Shown here: positions 9,732-18,214 of the stretch, in pieces | Layout of the letters: each line of letters begins with the position of its first letter | Position numbering within the stretch: position 1 is the first letter of the stretch | Assembly (NCBI RefSeq): GCF_002964785.1 | Contig: NZ_PQCC01000018.1 | Span: 744,001-808,000, forward strand | Source of the DNA: Pseudoalteromonas sp. T1lg48 | Lineage (GTDB): Bacteria > Pseudomonadota > Gammaproteobacteria > Enterobacterales > Alteromonadaceae | Direction of reading: 5' to 3' | DNA length: 64,000 nucleotides | Notes under the pieces: model-generated | The model's input: the letters and a program-made list of their open reading frames with translations, nothing else | The model's database searches: none | What the model was told of the DNA's origin: nothing | Position numbers and translations under genes: made by a program

Positions 9732-9762
9732 ATTGTAAACGCCGATTTTGTTGCATTGTCAA
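9732..9762 (-). promoter_or_regulatory. Candidate sigma-70 promoter of the AraC-type regulator
   Basis: On the minus strand, a perfect -35 TTGACA (9757-9762) is followed after 19 bases by TACAAT (9732-9737), upstream of the regulator's ATG at 9693. The spacer is slightly longer than ideal. Confidence 0.5.
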
Positions 9763-9830
9763 CCGAAATTTTATTAGCCCCCAGACACCGCTCTTCCCTA
9801 TTATCGATAACATGACGTTAACTAAACTCA

Positions 9831-9884
9831 TAAACAAGGTGTTTTACAACCCTGTTTAACAAACGTGATGTAGAACCCTGTGTA
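9831..9884 (+). promoter_or_regulatory. Candidate operator: inverted and direct repeats before the catabolic operon
   Basis: The half-site ACCCTGTTTA at 9849-9858 pairs with an inverted copy, TAAACAAGGT, at 9831-9840 (9 of 10, 8-base spacer). It recurs as ACCCTGTGTA at 9875-9884. The longer direct repeat (9840-9858 and 9866-9884) matches at 15 of 19 positions with a 26-bp period. The last copy ends just before the Shine-Dalgarno of the first operon gene. Tandem sites suit an AraC or LacI-type regulator. The regulator is not known. Confidence 0.5.
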
Positions 9885-9897
9885 TAGGAAGTGTTAG

Positions 9898-11061
9898 ATG
9901 AGTAACAAACGAATTCGAATGGCCATGGTAGGCGGCGGCGAAGGTGCCTTTATCGGCGCGGTACACCGCATCGCGGCGCGCCTGGATGGGCAAATAGACC
10001 TGGTTGCCGGTGCTTTTAGTTCAGACCCCGAGCGCTGCTTAAACACGGGACAAACCCTCGGTTTAGACCCGGCTCGTTGCTATGGCGATTATCAAAGCCT
10101 AGTACAAGGCGAAGCACAGCTCGCGGAGGATGTACGCGCCGACTTTATCGCCATCGTCACCCCTAATCATTTGCACTTTCCGGTGGCAAAAATGGCCATT
10201 GAGCACGGCTTTCACGTGCTCTCGGATAAACCGGCGACCCTCACCTTTAGTGAAGTACAACAGCTTGCCTCCTTGGTTGAAAACCATAACAGCCTGTACG
10301 GGTTGACTCATACCTACACGGGTTACCCCATGATCAAAGAAGCTAAACAGCGCATTGTTTCTGGTGAACTCGGTGCCATTCGCAAGGTTGTTGTGGAGTA
10401 CTCGCAGGGCTGGCTGTCGCAAGCGGCAGATGAGCAAGGCAAACAGGCAAAATGGCGTTTAGATGCAGACAAATCAGGCATTAGCTGTTGTATGGGTGAT
10501 ATAGGCGTACATGCCGCTAACTTGGTGGAATATGTCAGTGGCCTGGCCATTACCGAGCTTTGTGCCGATCTCAATCAGGTACTACCGGGCCGAGCTTTAG
10601 ACGATGATGGCACGGTTCTGCTGCGCTTTAACAATGGCGCAAAAGGCGTGCTGATGGCCAGTCAAATCGCCGTCGGCGAGGAAAATAACCTGCGTTTGCG
10701 CATTTATGGCGAGCACGCCAGCCTGGAATGGGCGCAGATGGAGCCCAACAGCCTCTGGCTTCGTCCCCATAACGCCCCAGCTCTGTTGCTGCGTGCCGGT
10801 GTTGGTCCTCTAAGCGAGGCTGCCCTGGCGGCATTACGCACTCCAGCGGGCCACCCGGAGGGTTACCTCGAAGCTTTTGCCAATATTTACCGTAACTTTG
10901 CCGCGCAGATCAGCGCTTACAAGGCGGGCCAGGAGTCCAGCAACGAGACGTTTGATGTACCGGGCATTGACCAGGCCGTGCGTGGCATGGCGTTTATTTA
11001 CAATGCCGTTGCGGCGTCTAAGCAAGACAGCAAGTGGCACCCCTTCACCATGGATCACTAA
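9898..11061 (+). CDS. Gfo/Idh/MocA family oxidoreductase
   Basis: NAD(P)-dependent sugar oxidoreductase, cytoplasmic since no signal peptide is seen. The N-terminal Rossmann loop reads VGGGEGAFIG at residues 11-20. The usual EKP motif is DKP at 110-112, and GDIGVHAANL carries the likely catalytic His. At 387 residues it is of normal length. AGGA precedes the ATG by 8 bases. It is the first gene of a seven-gene operon. In a 3-keto-sugar pathway such an enzyme could interconvert a keto-sugar and its alcohol; this role is inference from the neighbours. Confidence 0.9.
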   Translation: MSNKRIRMAMVGGGEGAFIGAVHRIAARLDGQIDLVAGAFSSDPERCLNTGQTLGLDPARCYGDYQSLVQGEAQLAEDVRADFIAIVTPNHLHFPVAKMAIEHGFHVLSDKPATLTFSEVQQLASLVENHNSLYGLTHTYTGYPMIKEAKQRIVSGELGAIRKVVVEYSQGWLSQAADEQGKQAKWRLDADKSGISCCMGDIGVHAANLVEYVSGLAITELCADLNQVLPGRALDDDGTVLLRFNNGAKGVLMASQIAVGEENNLRLRIYGEHASLEWAQMEPNSLWLRPHNAPALLLRAGVGPLSEAALAALRTPAGHPEGYLEAFANIYRNFAAQISAYKAGQESSNETFDVPGIDQAVRGMAFIYNAVAASKQDSKWHPFTMDH

Positions 11062-11066
11062 AGAAT

Positions 11067-12125
11067 ATGAAACAAATAAAAGGACCGGCCATTTTTCTTG
11101 CCCAATTTGTTGGCGATGAAGCACCATTTAACAGTTTACCTAGCATTTGTCGCTGGGCCGCCGAGCTGGGCTACAAAGGGGTGCAGATTCCCACCAACGA
11201 CAAACGCTTATTTGACCTTGAACGGGCGGCTAACTCGCAGGAATATTGCGACTCGATACTAGCCATAGTACGCGAAGCCGGGCTGTGTATCACCGAGCTT
11301 TCCACTCACCTGCAGGGCCAGTTGGTGGCCGTGCACCCGGCTTATGATGAAATGTTCGATAACTTTGCTCCTGATGAGGTCAAAGGCCAACCACGGGCGC
11401 GACAAAAATGGGCCACGGAACAACTGATAATGGCCGCCAAGGCGAGCCAGCGTTTAGGGCTGAAAAGTCACGCCACCTTTTCCGGTGCGCTACTGTGGCA
11501 CACTATGTATCCCTGGCCGCAGCGTCCTCAAGGCCTCGTTGAGCAGGGTTTTGAAGAATTGGCTAAGCGTTGGCTGCCAATCCTCAATGCCTTTGATGAG
11601 GCAGGAGTTGATGTATGTTACGAACTGCATCCAGGTGAAGATTTACACGATGGGATCACCTTTGAACGCTTCTTAACGGCGACCAATAATCATCCACGGG
11701 CGCATATCCTCTACGATCCCAGTCACTTCGTCTTACAACAGTTGGACTATCTGCAATTTATTGATATCTATCACCAGCGTATTAAAGCCTTTCACGTCAA
11801 AGACGCCGAGTTTAATGCCAGCGGCCGTGCCGGCGTGTATGGCGGCTATCAAGACTGGCTAAACCGCCCGGGACGTTTTCGCTCCCTGGGCGATGGCCAG
11901 ATCGATTTTGCAGCCATCTTTAGCAAGTTGACTCAGTACGGATTCGATGGCTGGGCCGTGCTGGAATGGGAATGCTGCATTAAACACCCTGAGTCGGGTG
12001 CTCGCGAGGGCGCCGAGTTTATCGCCAAGCACCTGATCCGGCCCACCGACAAGGCGTTTGATGATTTTGCCGGCGCCAGCACCGACAGCGAACGCAATAA
12101 ACGCATTTTGGGCATTAACCAATGA
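11067..12125 (+). CDS. Sugar phosphate isomerase/epimerase (xylose isomerase-like TIM barrel)
   Basis: A 352-residue cytoplasmic TIM-barrel protein of the AP-endonuclease-2/IolE-like superfamily. Metal-binding-type motifs are visible: CYELHPGEDLHDG in mid-protein, ILYDPSHF, KAFHVKDAEF, and WAVLEWECC near the end. The ATG at 11067, five bases after the previous stop, is preferred. The frame continues upstream to 11034, but that segment overlaps the Gfo/Idh/MocA gene and is not family-like. Substrate is unknown; in this operon a keto-sugar is a reasonable guess. Confidence 0.9.
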   Translation: MKQIKGPAIFLAQFVGDEAPFNSLPSICRWAAELGYKGVQIPTNDKRLFDLERAANSQEYCDSILAIVREAGLCITELSTHLQGQLVAVHPAYDEMFDNFAPDEVKGQPRARQKWATEQLIMAAKASQRLGLKSHATFSGALLWHTMYPWPQRPQGLVEQGFEELAKRWLPILNAFDEAGVDVCYELHPGEDLHDGITFERFLTATNNHPRAHILYDPSHFVLQQLDYLQFIDIYHQRIKAFHVKDAEFNASGRAGVYGGYQDWLNRPGRFRSLGDGQIDFAAIFSKLTQYGFDGWAVLEWECCIKHPESGAREGAEFIAKHLIRPTDKAFDDFAGASTDSERNKRILGINQ

Positions 12126-12136
12126 GGACAACCACA

Positions 12137-13378
12137 ATGGATAATAATAATCACAATAACCGCCTTGTGTTTTGCCTGTGCTGTATCGCACTGGTCGTAA
12201 CCTCAATGACCTTCGCCATTCGTGCCGGTATTCTCGGGCAGCTGGGTGAACAATTTTCGTTGAGTGATACCGAGCTTGGCTGGGTCAATGCCATGGCCTT
12301 TTTAGGCTTCCCCATCGCCACCATGGTAGGCGGCGCCATCTATAACGCCATTGGCGCGAAGAAATTAGTGGCCTTGGCCTTTGTCTGCCACTTTGCCGGC
12401 TTAATCATGACCATTTATGCCGATGGATTCTGGGCCTTATTGCTCTCCACCTTCCTGATCGGCTTCGCCAACGGCTCGGTAGAAGCAGGCTGTAATCCAC
12501 TAATAGCGGAAATGTACCCTAAAAATACCACCACCATGTTAAATCGTTTCCATGTGTGGTTCCCCGGCGGCATCGTTATTGGCGCCTTGGCCTCAAGTGC
12601 AATGACGGCCAGTGGCTTTAACTGGCAATGGCAAGTGGCGCTGATTTTACTACCCACGGTCATTTATGGCGCCATGATGATACGGGCTAAATTTCCTATT
12701 TTTGATACGCGAACCCACTCGACGCTTAGTAACCTGCAAAACCTGATCTCGCCCTTGTATTTGTTTTTGGTGGTGTGCATGACGCTGACCGCCACCACTG
12801 AGCTGGGTACGCAACAGTGGATTGAGCGCATTTTGGGCGCTTCGGGTGCCTCACCCATGATGATCCTGGCGCTAATCACCGGTCTGATGGCGGTGGGTCG
12901 CTTTTTTGCCGGGCCAATCGTGCACACCTTTAACCCCACGGGCGTACTGTTAGGTTCGGCGATTTGTGCCACGGCCGGTATTTTTGTGATGAGTCAGGCT
13001 GAGGGCAACATGGTCTACCTGGCAGCGGTGTTATTTGCCATAGGCGTCACTTATTTCTGGCCCACCATGTTGGGATGTGTGGCCGAATACACCCCGAAAA
13101 CGGGCGCTTTGGGTATGTCATTGATGGGTGGTGCCGGCATGTTTGCGGTCAGCCTGTGGAACCCGGTGATCGGCAGCTGGATAGACAGCGCCAGAGCCCA
13201 GGCCACGGCGGCCAATCTCGATGCCCAACAGGCCGATGTACTGGCCGGTCAGGCGGTGCTTGGCAATATTTTACTATTCCCCACCATTCTTATCATCGCC
13301 TTCTTAGGCCTGTATTTTTATATCAAAAACAATAAGGGTGTGGACGCACACGCCCATGTAGCAACAAGTAAAGAGTAA
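12137..13378 (+). CDS. MFS sugar transporter
   Basis: An inner-membrane major facilitator superfamily permease with about 12 hydrophobic segments over 413 residues. The first begins at LVFCLCCIALVV and the last is near ILLFPTILIIAFLGLYFYI. The segment AYNAIGAKK-like (YNAIGAKKLVAL) between helices 2 and 3 is the typical cytoplasmic loop. The start at 12137 has GAGG 9 bases upstream; an in-frame ATG at 12122 overlaps the previous stop and has no ribosome-binding site. Likely imports the product released in the periplasm by the enzymes encoded downstream. Confidence 0.9.
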   Translation: MDNNNHNNRLVFCLCCIALVVTSMTFAIRAGILGQLGEQFSLSDTELGWVNAMAFLGFPIATMVGGAIYNAIGAKKLVALAFVCHFAGLIMTIYADGFWALLLSTFLIGFANGSVEAGCNPLIAEMYPKNTTTMLNRFHVWFPGGIVIGALASSAMTASGFNWQWQVALILLPTVIYGAMMIRAKFPIFDTRTHSTLSNLQNLISPLYLFLVVCMTLTATTELGTQQWIERILGASGASPMMILALITGLMAVGRFFAGPIVHTFNPTGVLLGSAICATAGIFVMSQAEGNMVYLAAVLFAIGVTYFWPTMLGCVAEYTPKTGALGMSLMGGAGMFAVSLWNPVIGSWIDSARAQATAANLDAQQADVLAGQAVLGNILLFPTILIIAFLGLYFYIKNNKGVDAHAHVATSKE

Positions 13379-13393
13379 CAAGGGTTTCCTACT

Positions 13394-14098
13394 ATGAATC
13401 AAGCAATTAAAGCCCTGCCACTGGTGCTTGCCCTGGCCTCCTCGGCCTGCGCCTCTGGCGTATGGGCAAAGGACAACCAGCTAACAGCGCAAGAGCAAGA
13501 AGCCGGTTGGCAGCTGCTATTTGACGGCAACGACATGTCGCAGTGGCGTAACTTTAAAAGTGACGGCCTGAATAAACAATGGCAGGTTGAAGATGGCGCC
13601 ATGACCTTAACCGCAAGCGGCGGAGGCGATATCCTCACCAAGAAAAGTTACGACGACTTTGAGCTGCAATTGCAGTGGAAAATCGCCAAAAAAGGCAACA
13701 GTGGTATTTTTGTGTTAGTGGATGAAAAAGGCAGTGCCATTTATTCCCATGCCCCGGAAATACAAATTCTCGATAACCAGGAGCACCCGGATAACAAGAT
13801 TGACTCCCATTTAGCGGGCTCTATCTACGACCTATTCGCCGCGCCCAGCAGCGCCCATAAGGTGGCGGGTCAGTGGAATGACGTGCGCATTCGTCTTCGC
13901 GATAACCACCTCGAGGTATGGCAAAACGGTGTCAGCACCACCAGCATAGTCATCGGCAGCACCACCTGGAATGCCCTGGTGGAAAACAGCAAGTTTGCTA
14001 CCTGGCAGGGCTTTGCCCAGGGTCAGGGTGGCCACATAGGTCTGCAAGACCACGGCGACCGCGTGTGGTTTAAAAATATCAAGATTAAGGAGCTGTAG
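13394..14098 (+). CDS. DUF1080 (3-keto-disaccharide hydrolase/lyase-like) exported protein
   Basis: A 234-residue protein with a cleavable signal peptide (about 25 residues, ending near SGVWA). It then has the DUF1080 concanavalin-like jelly roll: GWQLLFDGNDMSQW, WQVEDGAMTL, DFELQLQWKI, NSGIFV, PEIQILDNQEHPD, and the closing GHIGLQDHGDRVWFKNIKIKEL. Members of this family have been linked to cleavage of 3-keto-glycosides. The GMC oxidase gene starts 2 bp after it, and tight coupling of a C3-oxidising enzyme with DUF1080 supports that role. Expected to act in the periplasm. Confidence 0.9.
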   Translation: MNQAIKALPLVLALASSACASGVWAKDNQLTAQEQEAGWQLLFDGNDMSQWRNFKSDGLNKQWQVEDGAMTLTASGGGDILTKKSYDDFELQLQWKIAKKGNSGIFVLVDEKGSAIYSHAPEIQILDNQEHPDNKIDSHLAGSIYDLFAAPSSAHKVAGQWNDVRIRLRDNHLEVWQNGVSTTSIVIGSTTWNALVENSKFATWQGFAQGQGGHIGLQDHGDRVWFKNIKIKEL

Positions 14099-14100
14099 TG

Positions 14101-15780
14101 ATGGCGAAGTTTGATCATAAAGTGCTCGTCGTGGGCTCGGGGGCCGGCGGCGCTATGGCGGCTTACACCCTGGCCAAATTGGGACATAAGGTGTTAATGC
14201 TCGAAGCGGGACGCGACTATAACCCGAAAACCGAAAGCCCCATGTTTAAACGCAATAGTGAAGCGCCGTTGATGGGTGCGGGCAACAAAGACAAAAACTT
14301 TGGTTTTTACGACGCCACCGTAGACGGTGGTTGGCAGGTACCCAATGAGCCCTACACCGAAGCCGAAGGCACCGACTTTTACTGGTGGCGTGCGCGCATG
14401 CTGGGTGGACGCACCAATCACTGGGGTCGCTACTCGCTGCGTTTTTCCGAACACGACTTTAAAGCGAAAAGCCGCGATGGTCACGGTGCCGACTGGCCGT
14501 TTGAATACCAAGATTTAGCCCCCTGGTATGATAAAACCGAAGCCATAGTCGGGGTGTGCGGCACCAACACCGGCTTAGACGATATGCCGCCTTCATCCGA
14601 GGGTATCTTACAGCCACCGCCTAAACCCCGCGTACCCGAGTTACTGGTAGCGGCCGCGGCGAAAAAGCTTGGCATTCCAGCTGTGCCCATGCACCGCGCC
14701 GTGTTAACCCGCTCGATCGACGACCGCATGGCCTGTTTCTACGCCACCCCTTGTGGTCACGGCTGCTCCATCGGCGCGGCATTCCAAACCACCACTTCGC
14801 TTATTCCCATGGCGAAAAAGACCGGCAACTTGGAAGTGATCACCGATGCCATGGTCAAATCCGTATCTGTCGACGATAACGGTAGGGTCACAGGCGTCAC
14901 CTATGTAGATAAGAAGACTGCAACCGAGCATGCCATTGGAGCCGATGTGGTGATCCTGGCCGCCAGCGCCTGTGAGTCTGCACGCATCATGCTTAATTCC
15001 AAGTCCGCGGCGCACCCCAATGGTGTGGCCAATTCCAGCGGCCAGGTAGGTCGTAATTTGATGGACAGCACGGGTGCCTGGCTGGGGGCGCAGATCCCTG
15101 CATTGAAAGGGCGTCCGCGTTACAACGAAGATGGCCATACCGCGAACCATTTATTTATTCCATGGTGGGGGCATAAGGCACAAGCCAAAGGTGAACTGGC
15201 GTTCCCACGCGGCTATCACTTTGAGATCAGTAGCGGCTTTGGTCAACCTGGCTCTGGGGTCTCCGGTGATAAGCAGGGCTATGGCCCGGCTCTGAAGCAA
15301 CAGGTCCGTGACGCCTATGGCTCATACGTGGGCTTTGCCCTGCGTGGCGAGATGCTACCGAATAAAGATACCTATATGGAAATCGACCCAGAGGTGAAAG
15401 ATAAATGGGGCATTCCAGTGGCTAAATTCCACTTCAAATGGTCCGACAGAGAGTTAAAACAAATCGAACATGGTTTGCAAACCGCTAAAGCCATATTGGA
15501 AACCATGGGCGCCAAGGTAGGGACACTCCCCTCGCCGGAAAAAGCCATTTCCAAGGGCGGTGAAATCATCCACGAGGTGGGCACCACCCGCATGGGTAGC
15601 TCACCGAAGGAGTCGGTCACCAACCAATGGGGACAAACCTGGGACTGCGACAACCTGTTTGTTATGGACGCCGGTGTTTTCGCCTCTAACCCACACAAAA
15701 ACTGCACGCTTACCATTATGACTCTAGCGATGCGCAACTCAACCTGGCTCAGCGAGCAAATTGCCAAAGGAGCGTTATAA
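14101..15780 (+). CDS. GMC family FAD oxidoreductase, probable glycoside 3-dehydrogenase catalytic subunit
   Basis: A 559-residue flavoenzyme with dinucleotide fold GSGAGG at residues 12-17, EAGRDY after the second strand, and RTNHWGR in the FAD region. The C-terminal signature HEVGTTRMG and NPHKNCTLTIM carries the His/Asn pair expected of GMC enzymes. It has no signal peptide of its own. Start: AAGGAG lies 8 bases before ATG 14101. The next gene follows with no gap and encodes a Tat-signal small subunit, so the pair probably crosses the membrane together, as in gluconate 2-dehydrogenase and glucoside 3-dehydrogenase. C3 oxidation is inferred from DUF1080 next door. Confidence 0.9.
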   Translation: MAKFDHKVLVVGSGAGGAMAAYTLAKLGHKVLMLEAGRDYNPKTESPMFKRNSEAPLMGAGNKDKNFGFYDATVDGGWQVPNEPYTEAEGTDFYWWRARMLGGRTNHWGRYSLRFSEHDFKAKSRDGHGADWPFEYQDLAPWYDKTEAIVGVCGTNTGLDDMPPSSEGILQPPPKPRVPELLVAAAAKKLGIPAVPMHRAVLTRSIDDRMACFYATPCGHGCSIGAAFQTTTSLIPMAKKTGNLEVITDAMVKSVSVDDNGRVTGVTYVDKKTATEHAIGADVVILAASACESARIMLNSKSAAHPNGVANSSGQVGRNLMDSTGAWLGAQIPALKGRPRYNEDGHTANHLFIPWWGHKAQAKGELAFPRGYHFEISSGFGQPGSGVSGDKQGYGPALKQQVRDAYGSYVGFALRGEMLPNKDTYMEIDPEVKDKWGIPVAKFHFKWSDRELKQIEHGLQTAKAILETMGAKVGTLPSPEKAISKGGEIIHEVGTTRMGSSPKESVTNQWGQTWDCDNLFVMDAGVFASNPHKNCTLTIMTLAMRNSTWLSEQIAKGAL

Positions 15781-16539
15781 ATGCACCACCATGATCGTAA
15801 CAACCCTTATCAATATAAGTCGGGAATGACCCGCCGAGAGTCGCTTAAATGGCTTGGGCTATTAGCGGCGGGCTCCGCCGTCACCCTCAGCGGTGGTTGC
15901 TCAAAGGCCCTTGAGGCAGGTGTTGCAGACAAAAGTAACGTGGGACACTGGCCGGCCTTAAATATTAAACCTGTGACCGCGACCGGCTATGGCACGGATC
16001 CCAATATGATTATGCCCCCTCAGTCTCCTTGGCCGCTGACGCTCAGTGCCGCCCAGCTAACCCTGGTGGCAATTCTGGCGGATTGGATAGTGCCTCGTGA
16101 GGGCGATATTCCGTCGGCCTCCGAGCTTGAAGTCCCCGCGGTAATAGATGAATGGGTCAGCGCTCCCTATGAGGGACAACAGCGCGACCGCATCACTATT
16201 TTGCATGCCCTGGCCTGGATAGACGACGAGGCTCAACTGCGCTTCAAGGCCAAGTTTGCCGCGCTGAGTCGCGCTCAGCAGCAGGCAATTATCGACGATA
16301 TCGCCTATTACTCGGATGATACCCCGGAGCAGTTTAAGCGCATTGGCAAAGCCTTCTGGCGCTTTAAGGAGCTGGTACTGGGTGCGTTTTTCTGTTCGCC
16401 CGAGGGCTGTAAAGACATAGGCTATCTGGGCAATGTCCCCATTGCCGGCGACTACCCGGGACCCAACGCCGAAGCCAAAGCCCACCTGGATAAGGTGCTT
16501 GATGAGCTTGGACTCAGTAGCTACGCCTACCAGGATTAA
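15781..16539 (+). CDS. Gluconate 2-dehydrogenase subunit 3 family protein (Tat signal)
   Basis: A 252-residue small subunit expected to escort the GMC catalytic subunit. The N terminus carries a twin-arginine signal (TRRESLKWLGLLAAG, Arg 18-19) ending in LSGGC, a weak lipobox with Cys 40. The rest fits the subunit 3 family: ILADWIVPREGDIPSA, a helical mid-region, and CSPEGCKDIGYLGN near the end. AGGAG precedes the start. No cytochrome c subunit with CXXCH is encoded beside it, although many such dehydrogenases use one as electron acceptor. Confidence 0.88.
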   Translation: MHHHDRNNPYQYKSGMTRRESLKWLGLLAAGSAVTLSGGCSKALEAGVADKSNVGHWPALNIKPVTATGYGTDPNMIMPPQSPWPLTLSAAQLTLVAILADWIVPREGDIPSASELEVPAVIDEWVSAPYEGQQRDRITILHALAWIDDEAQLRFKAKFAALSRAQQQAIIDDIAYYSDDTPEQFKRIGKAFWRFKELVLGAFFCSPEGCKDIGYLGNVPIAGDYPGPNAEAKAHLDKVLDELGLSSYAYQD

Positions 16540-16553
16540 TAGTTAACGAACTT

Positions 16554-16575
16554 CAGAGCCCATTTATGGGCTCTG
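16554..16575 (+). other. Hairpin between operon genes
   Basis: An 8-bp stem (CAGAGCCC/GGGCTCTG) with a 6-base loop lies in the 52-bp gap between the Tat subunit and the last isomerase gene. There is no T run, so it is more likely an RNA-stability or partial terminator element than a full stop. Confidence 0.4.
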
Positions 16576-16591
16576 CTTCTATGGACTCACT

Positions 16592-17449
16592 ATGAAATAT
16601 CTTTCTTTTAACGCACTTGTATTGTTTTGTGTTTTAGCTCTGTCTTTGCCGACGGCAGCACAACAGCCGCAGATAAAGACACCGCCTATTAGCGTACAGC
16701 TGTGGTCGGTAAAAGAGGCCCTTAAAGCCGACTTTCACGGCACCCTTAAGGCGATCGCGGACATGGGCTTTGCTGGCGTTGAATTCGCCGGGGATTTTGG
16801 CCCTTATAACAATGACCCCAGCGCTTTAAAGCAAAAGCTTGCAAGCCTTGGTCTTCAAGCCAGTAGCGCTCATGTCGGTTTTGACGCTCTCACCGAAAAC
16901 ACACTTGCCCACACCCTGTTATTTTATAAAACCCTTGGGGTCAACACCCTTTATATTCCCTGGGATGAGCGCGCCTGGGACGCCAAACGAGTAGCCTTGT
17001 TTACACAGCAGTTAAACGCCGCGCATGCACAGGCCCAGCGCTTCGATATGGAGATCGGTTTTCATAACCATGAGCGCGAATTTGAACCCTATCAAGGAGC
17101 GACGTTTTGGGATTACATCGCCACCCACTCCCCAAACTCCTTACCACTGCAACTCGATATCGGCTGGGTGCAGTATGCCCAGCAAGACGCACAGGCGTTA
17201 ATAAAAGCTTATCCACAGCGCACCCGCTCGGCGCACATTAAGGTGGTGGTCAAAGGTAATAGCCTCAGCCCCATCCTGGGCAACAACGGTATTCGCTGGG
17301 ATGAGATCCTTACGACCTTGATGAATGAAGGTAAAACACAGTGGCTGATATTAGAACAGGAACAATATCCCCAGCAGATGACACCGCTGCAAAGTGTGGC
17401 GGCATCAAAGCTCGGACTGGATAAGGTGCTAGCACGCCTTCAAAACTAG
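16592..17449 (+). CDS. Exported sugar isomerase/epimerase (xylose isomerase-like TIM barrel)
   Basis: A 285-residue protein with an N-terminal signal peptide (hydrophobic ALVLFCVLALSLPTAA, cleavage near residue 23), so it should act in the periplasm. Mature motifs of the family: SVQLWSVKEAL, GFAGVEFAG, IGFHNHEREF, LQLDIGWVQYA, RSAHIKVV and WLILEQEQYP, which include candidate metal ligands Glu, His and Asp. It is the second isomerase-like protein in the operon, but the only one exported, suggesting one step on each side of the inner membrane. Last gene before a strong terminator. Confidence 0.88.
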   Translation: MKYLSFNALVLFCVLALSLPTAAQQPQIKTPPISVQLWSVKEALKADFHGTLKAIADMGFAGVEFAGDFGPYNNDPSALKQKLASLGLQASSAHVGFDALTENTLAHTLLFYKTLGVNTLYIPWDERAWDAKRVALFTQQLNAAHAQAQRFDMEIGFHNHEREFEPYQGATFWDYIATHSPNSLPLQLDIGWVQYAQQDAQALIKAYPQRTRSAHIKVVVKGNSLSPILGNNGIRWDEILTTLMNEGKTQWLILEQEQYPQQMTPLQSVAASKLGLDKVLARLQN

Positions 17450-17477
17450 GCTGGTTTGGCTTTTTGTTGCGCATAAA

Positions 17478-17508
17478 AAAACGCCAACCCTAAGGTTGGC
17501 GTTTCGTT
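17478..17508. terminator. Bidirectional terminator
   Basis: A near-perfect stem AAACGCCAACC/GGTTGGCGTTT with a 4-base loop follows an A run and precedes T-rich sequence. It lies between the convergent isomerase gene and the minus-strand small protein gene. Confidence 0.85.
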
Positions 17509-17525
17509 ATCCGTTTAGCGACCAG

Positions 17526-18002
17526 CTAAATACATTGGGCGGTCATATCCCAGTCATTCTTGCGATTGATATCCGCGGTGATGCTGGTGCATACCTTTTT
17601 CGCTTCCTGATCGGTTAGACCCCAAAAGATCAAGGCTCCTTTACGGGCGTCGCGATTACCGTTTAAATGAATATAATGGGTACGTGCCGGCTGTTGCTGC
17701 AACATGGAGGCATAGCGCTTATCCAGACTTTCTTTGCACTCAAAGGTGACATGGGAGCAAAAGTTCTCCTCTACGCACTGATCTACAAAGTCCTGGACCA
17801 GGTTGGCATCACAGGCACCTTCCTTATATCTGTGGCCCACTCCGATCATCTCAATCTCACGCCCGGGTAAGTTGTAGGTGATACGCGCCTGGGCATACAC
17901 CATTTCCCGCTCAGGAGTAATAATAGAAGTAATAGTATCGGTATTGTTGTAGAAATAATAAATTGCCGCGCCAAGTGCTGCCAATATTAATAAATTTTTC
18001 AT
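17526..18002 (-). CDS. Hypothetical membrane-anchored protein, 158 residues
   Basis: I do not recognise the family. It has an N-terminal hydrophobic segment (NLLILAALGAAIYYFY) likely to be an uncleaved anchor or signal, then a soluble domain with five cysteines (GACDAN, DQCVEENFCS, FECKES, KVCTS, plus a terminal AQCI), which suggests disulfides in the periplasm. GAGGT lies 6 bases before the ATG. It is a single gene with its own upstream region. Confidence 0.75.
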   Translation of the reverse strand: MKNLLILAALGAAIYYFYNNTDTITSIITPEREMVYAQARITYNLPGREIEMIGVGHRYKEGACDANLVQDFVDQCVEENFCSHVTFECKESLDKRYASMLQQQPARTHYIHLNGNRDARKGALIFWGLTDQEAKKVCTSITADINRKNDWDMTAQCI

Positions 18003-18214
18003 TTAGTTACCTCTTCGTCCATTGAAGTTTAAGGTAGCGAGTGTAGAACAATTTCGTGCCTAAACCAAACACACCTTGGTTATTTAGCAAGCCGCCTATC
18101 CAGCGTTTTCGTCTCTGATCGCCTTGAGTAAGTGATAAAAAACCGCTGTTTACCGCTCAAAAAGCAATCATCCACATAAGGGCTATACTCTATAGACACA
18201 TTGGAGCATTGATT

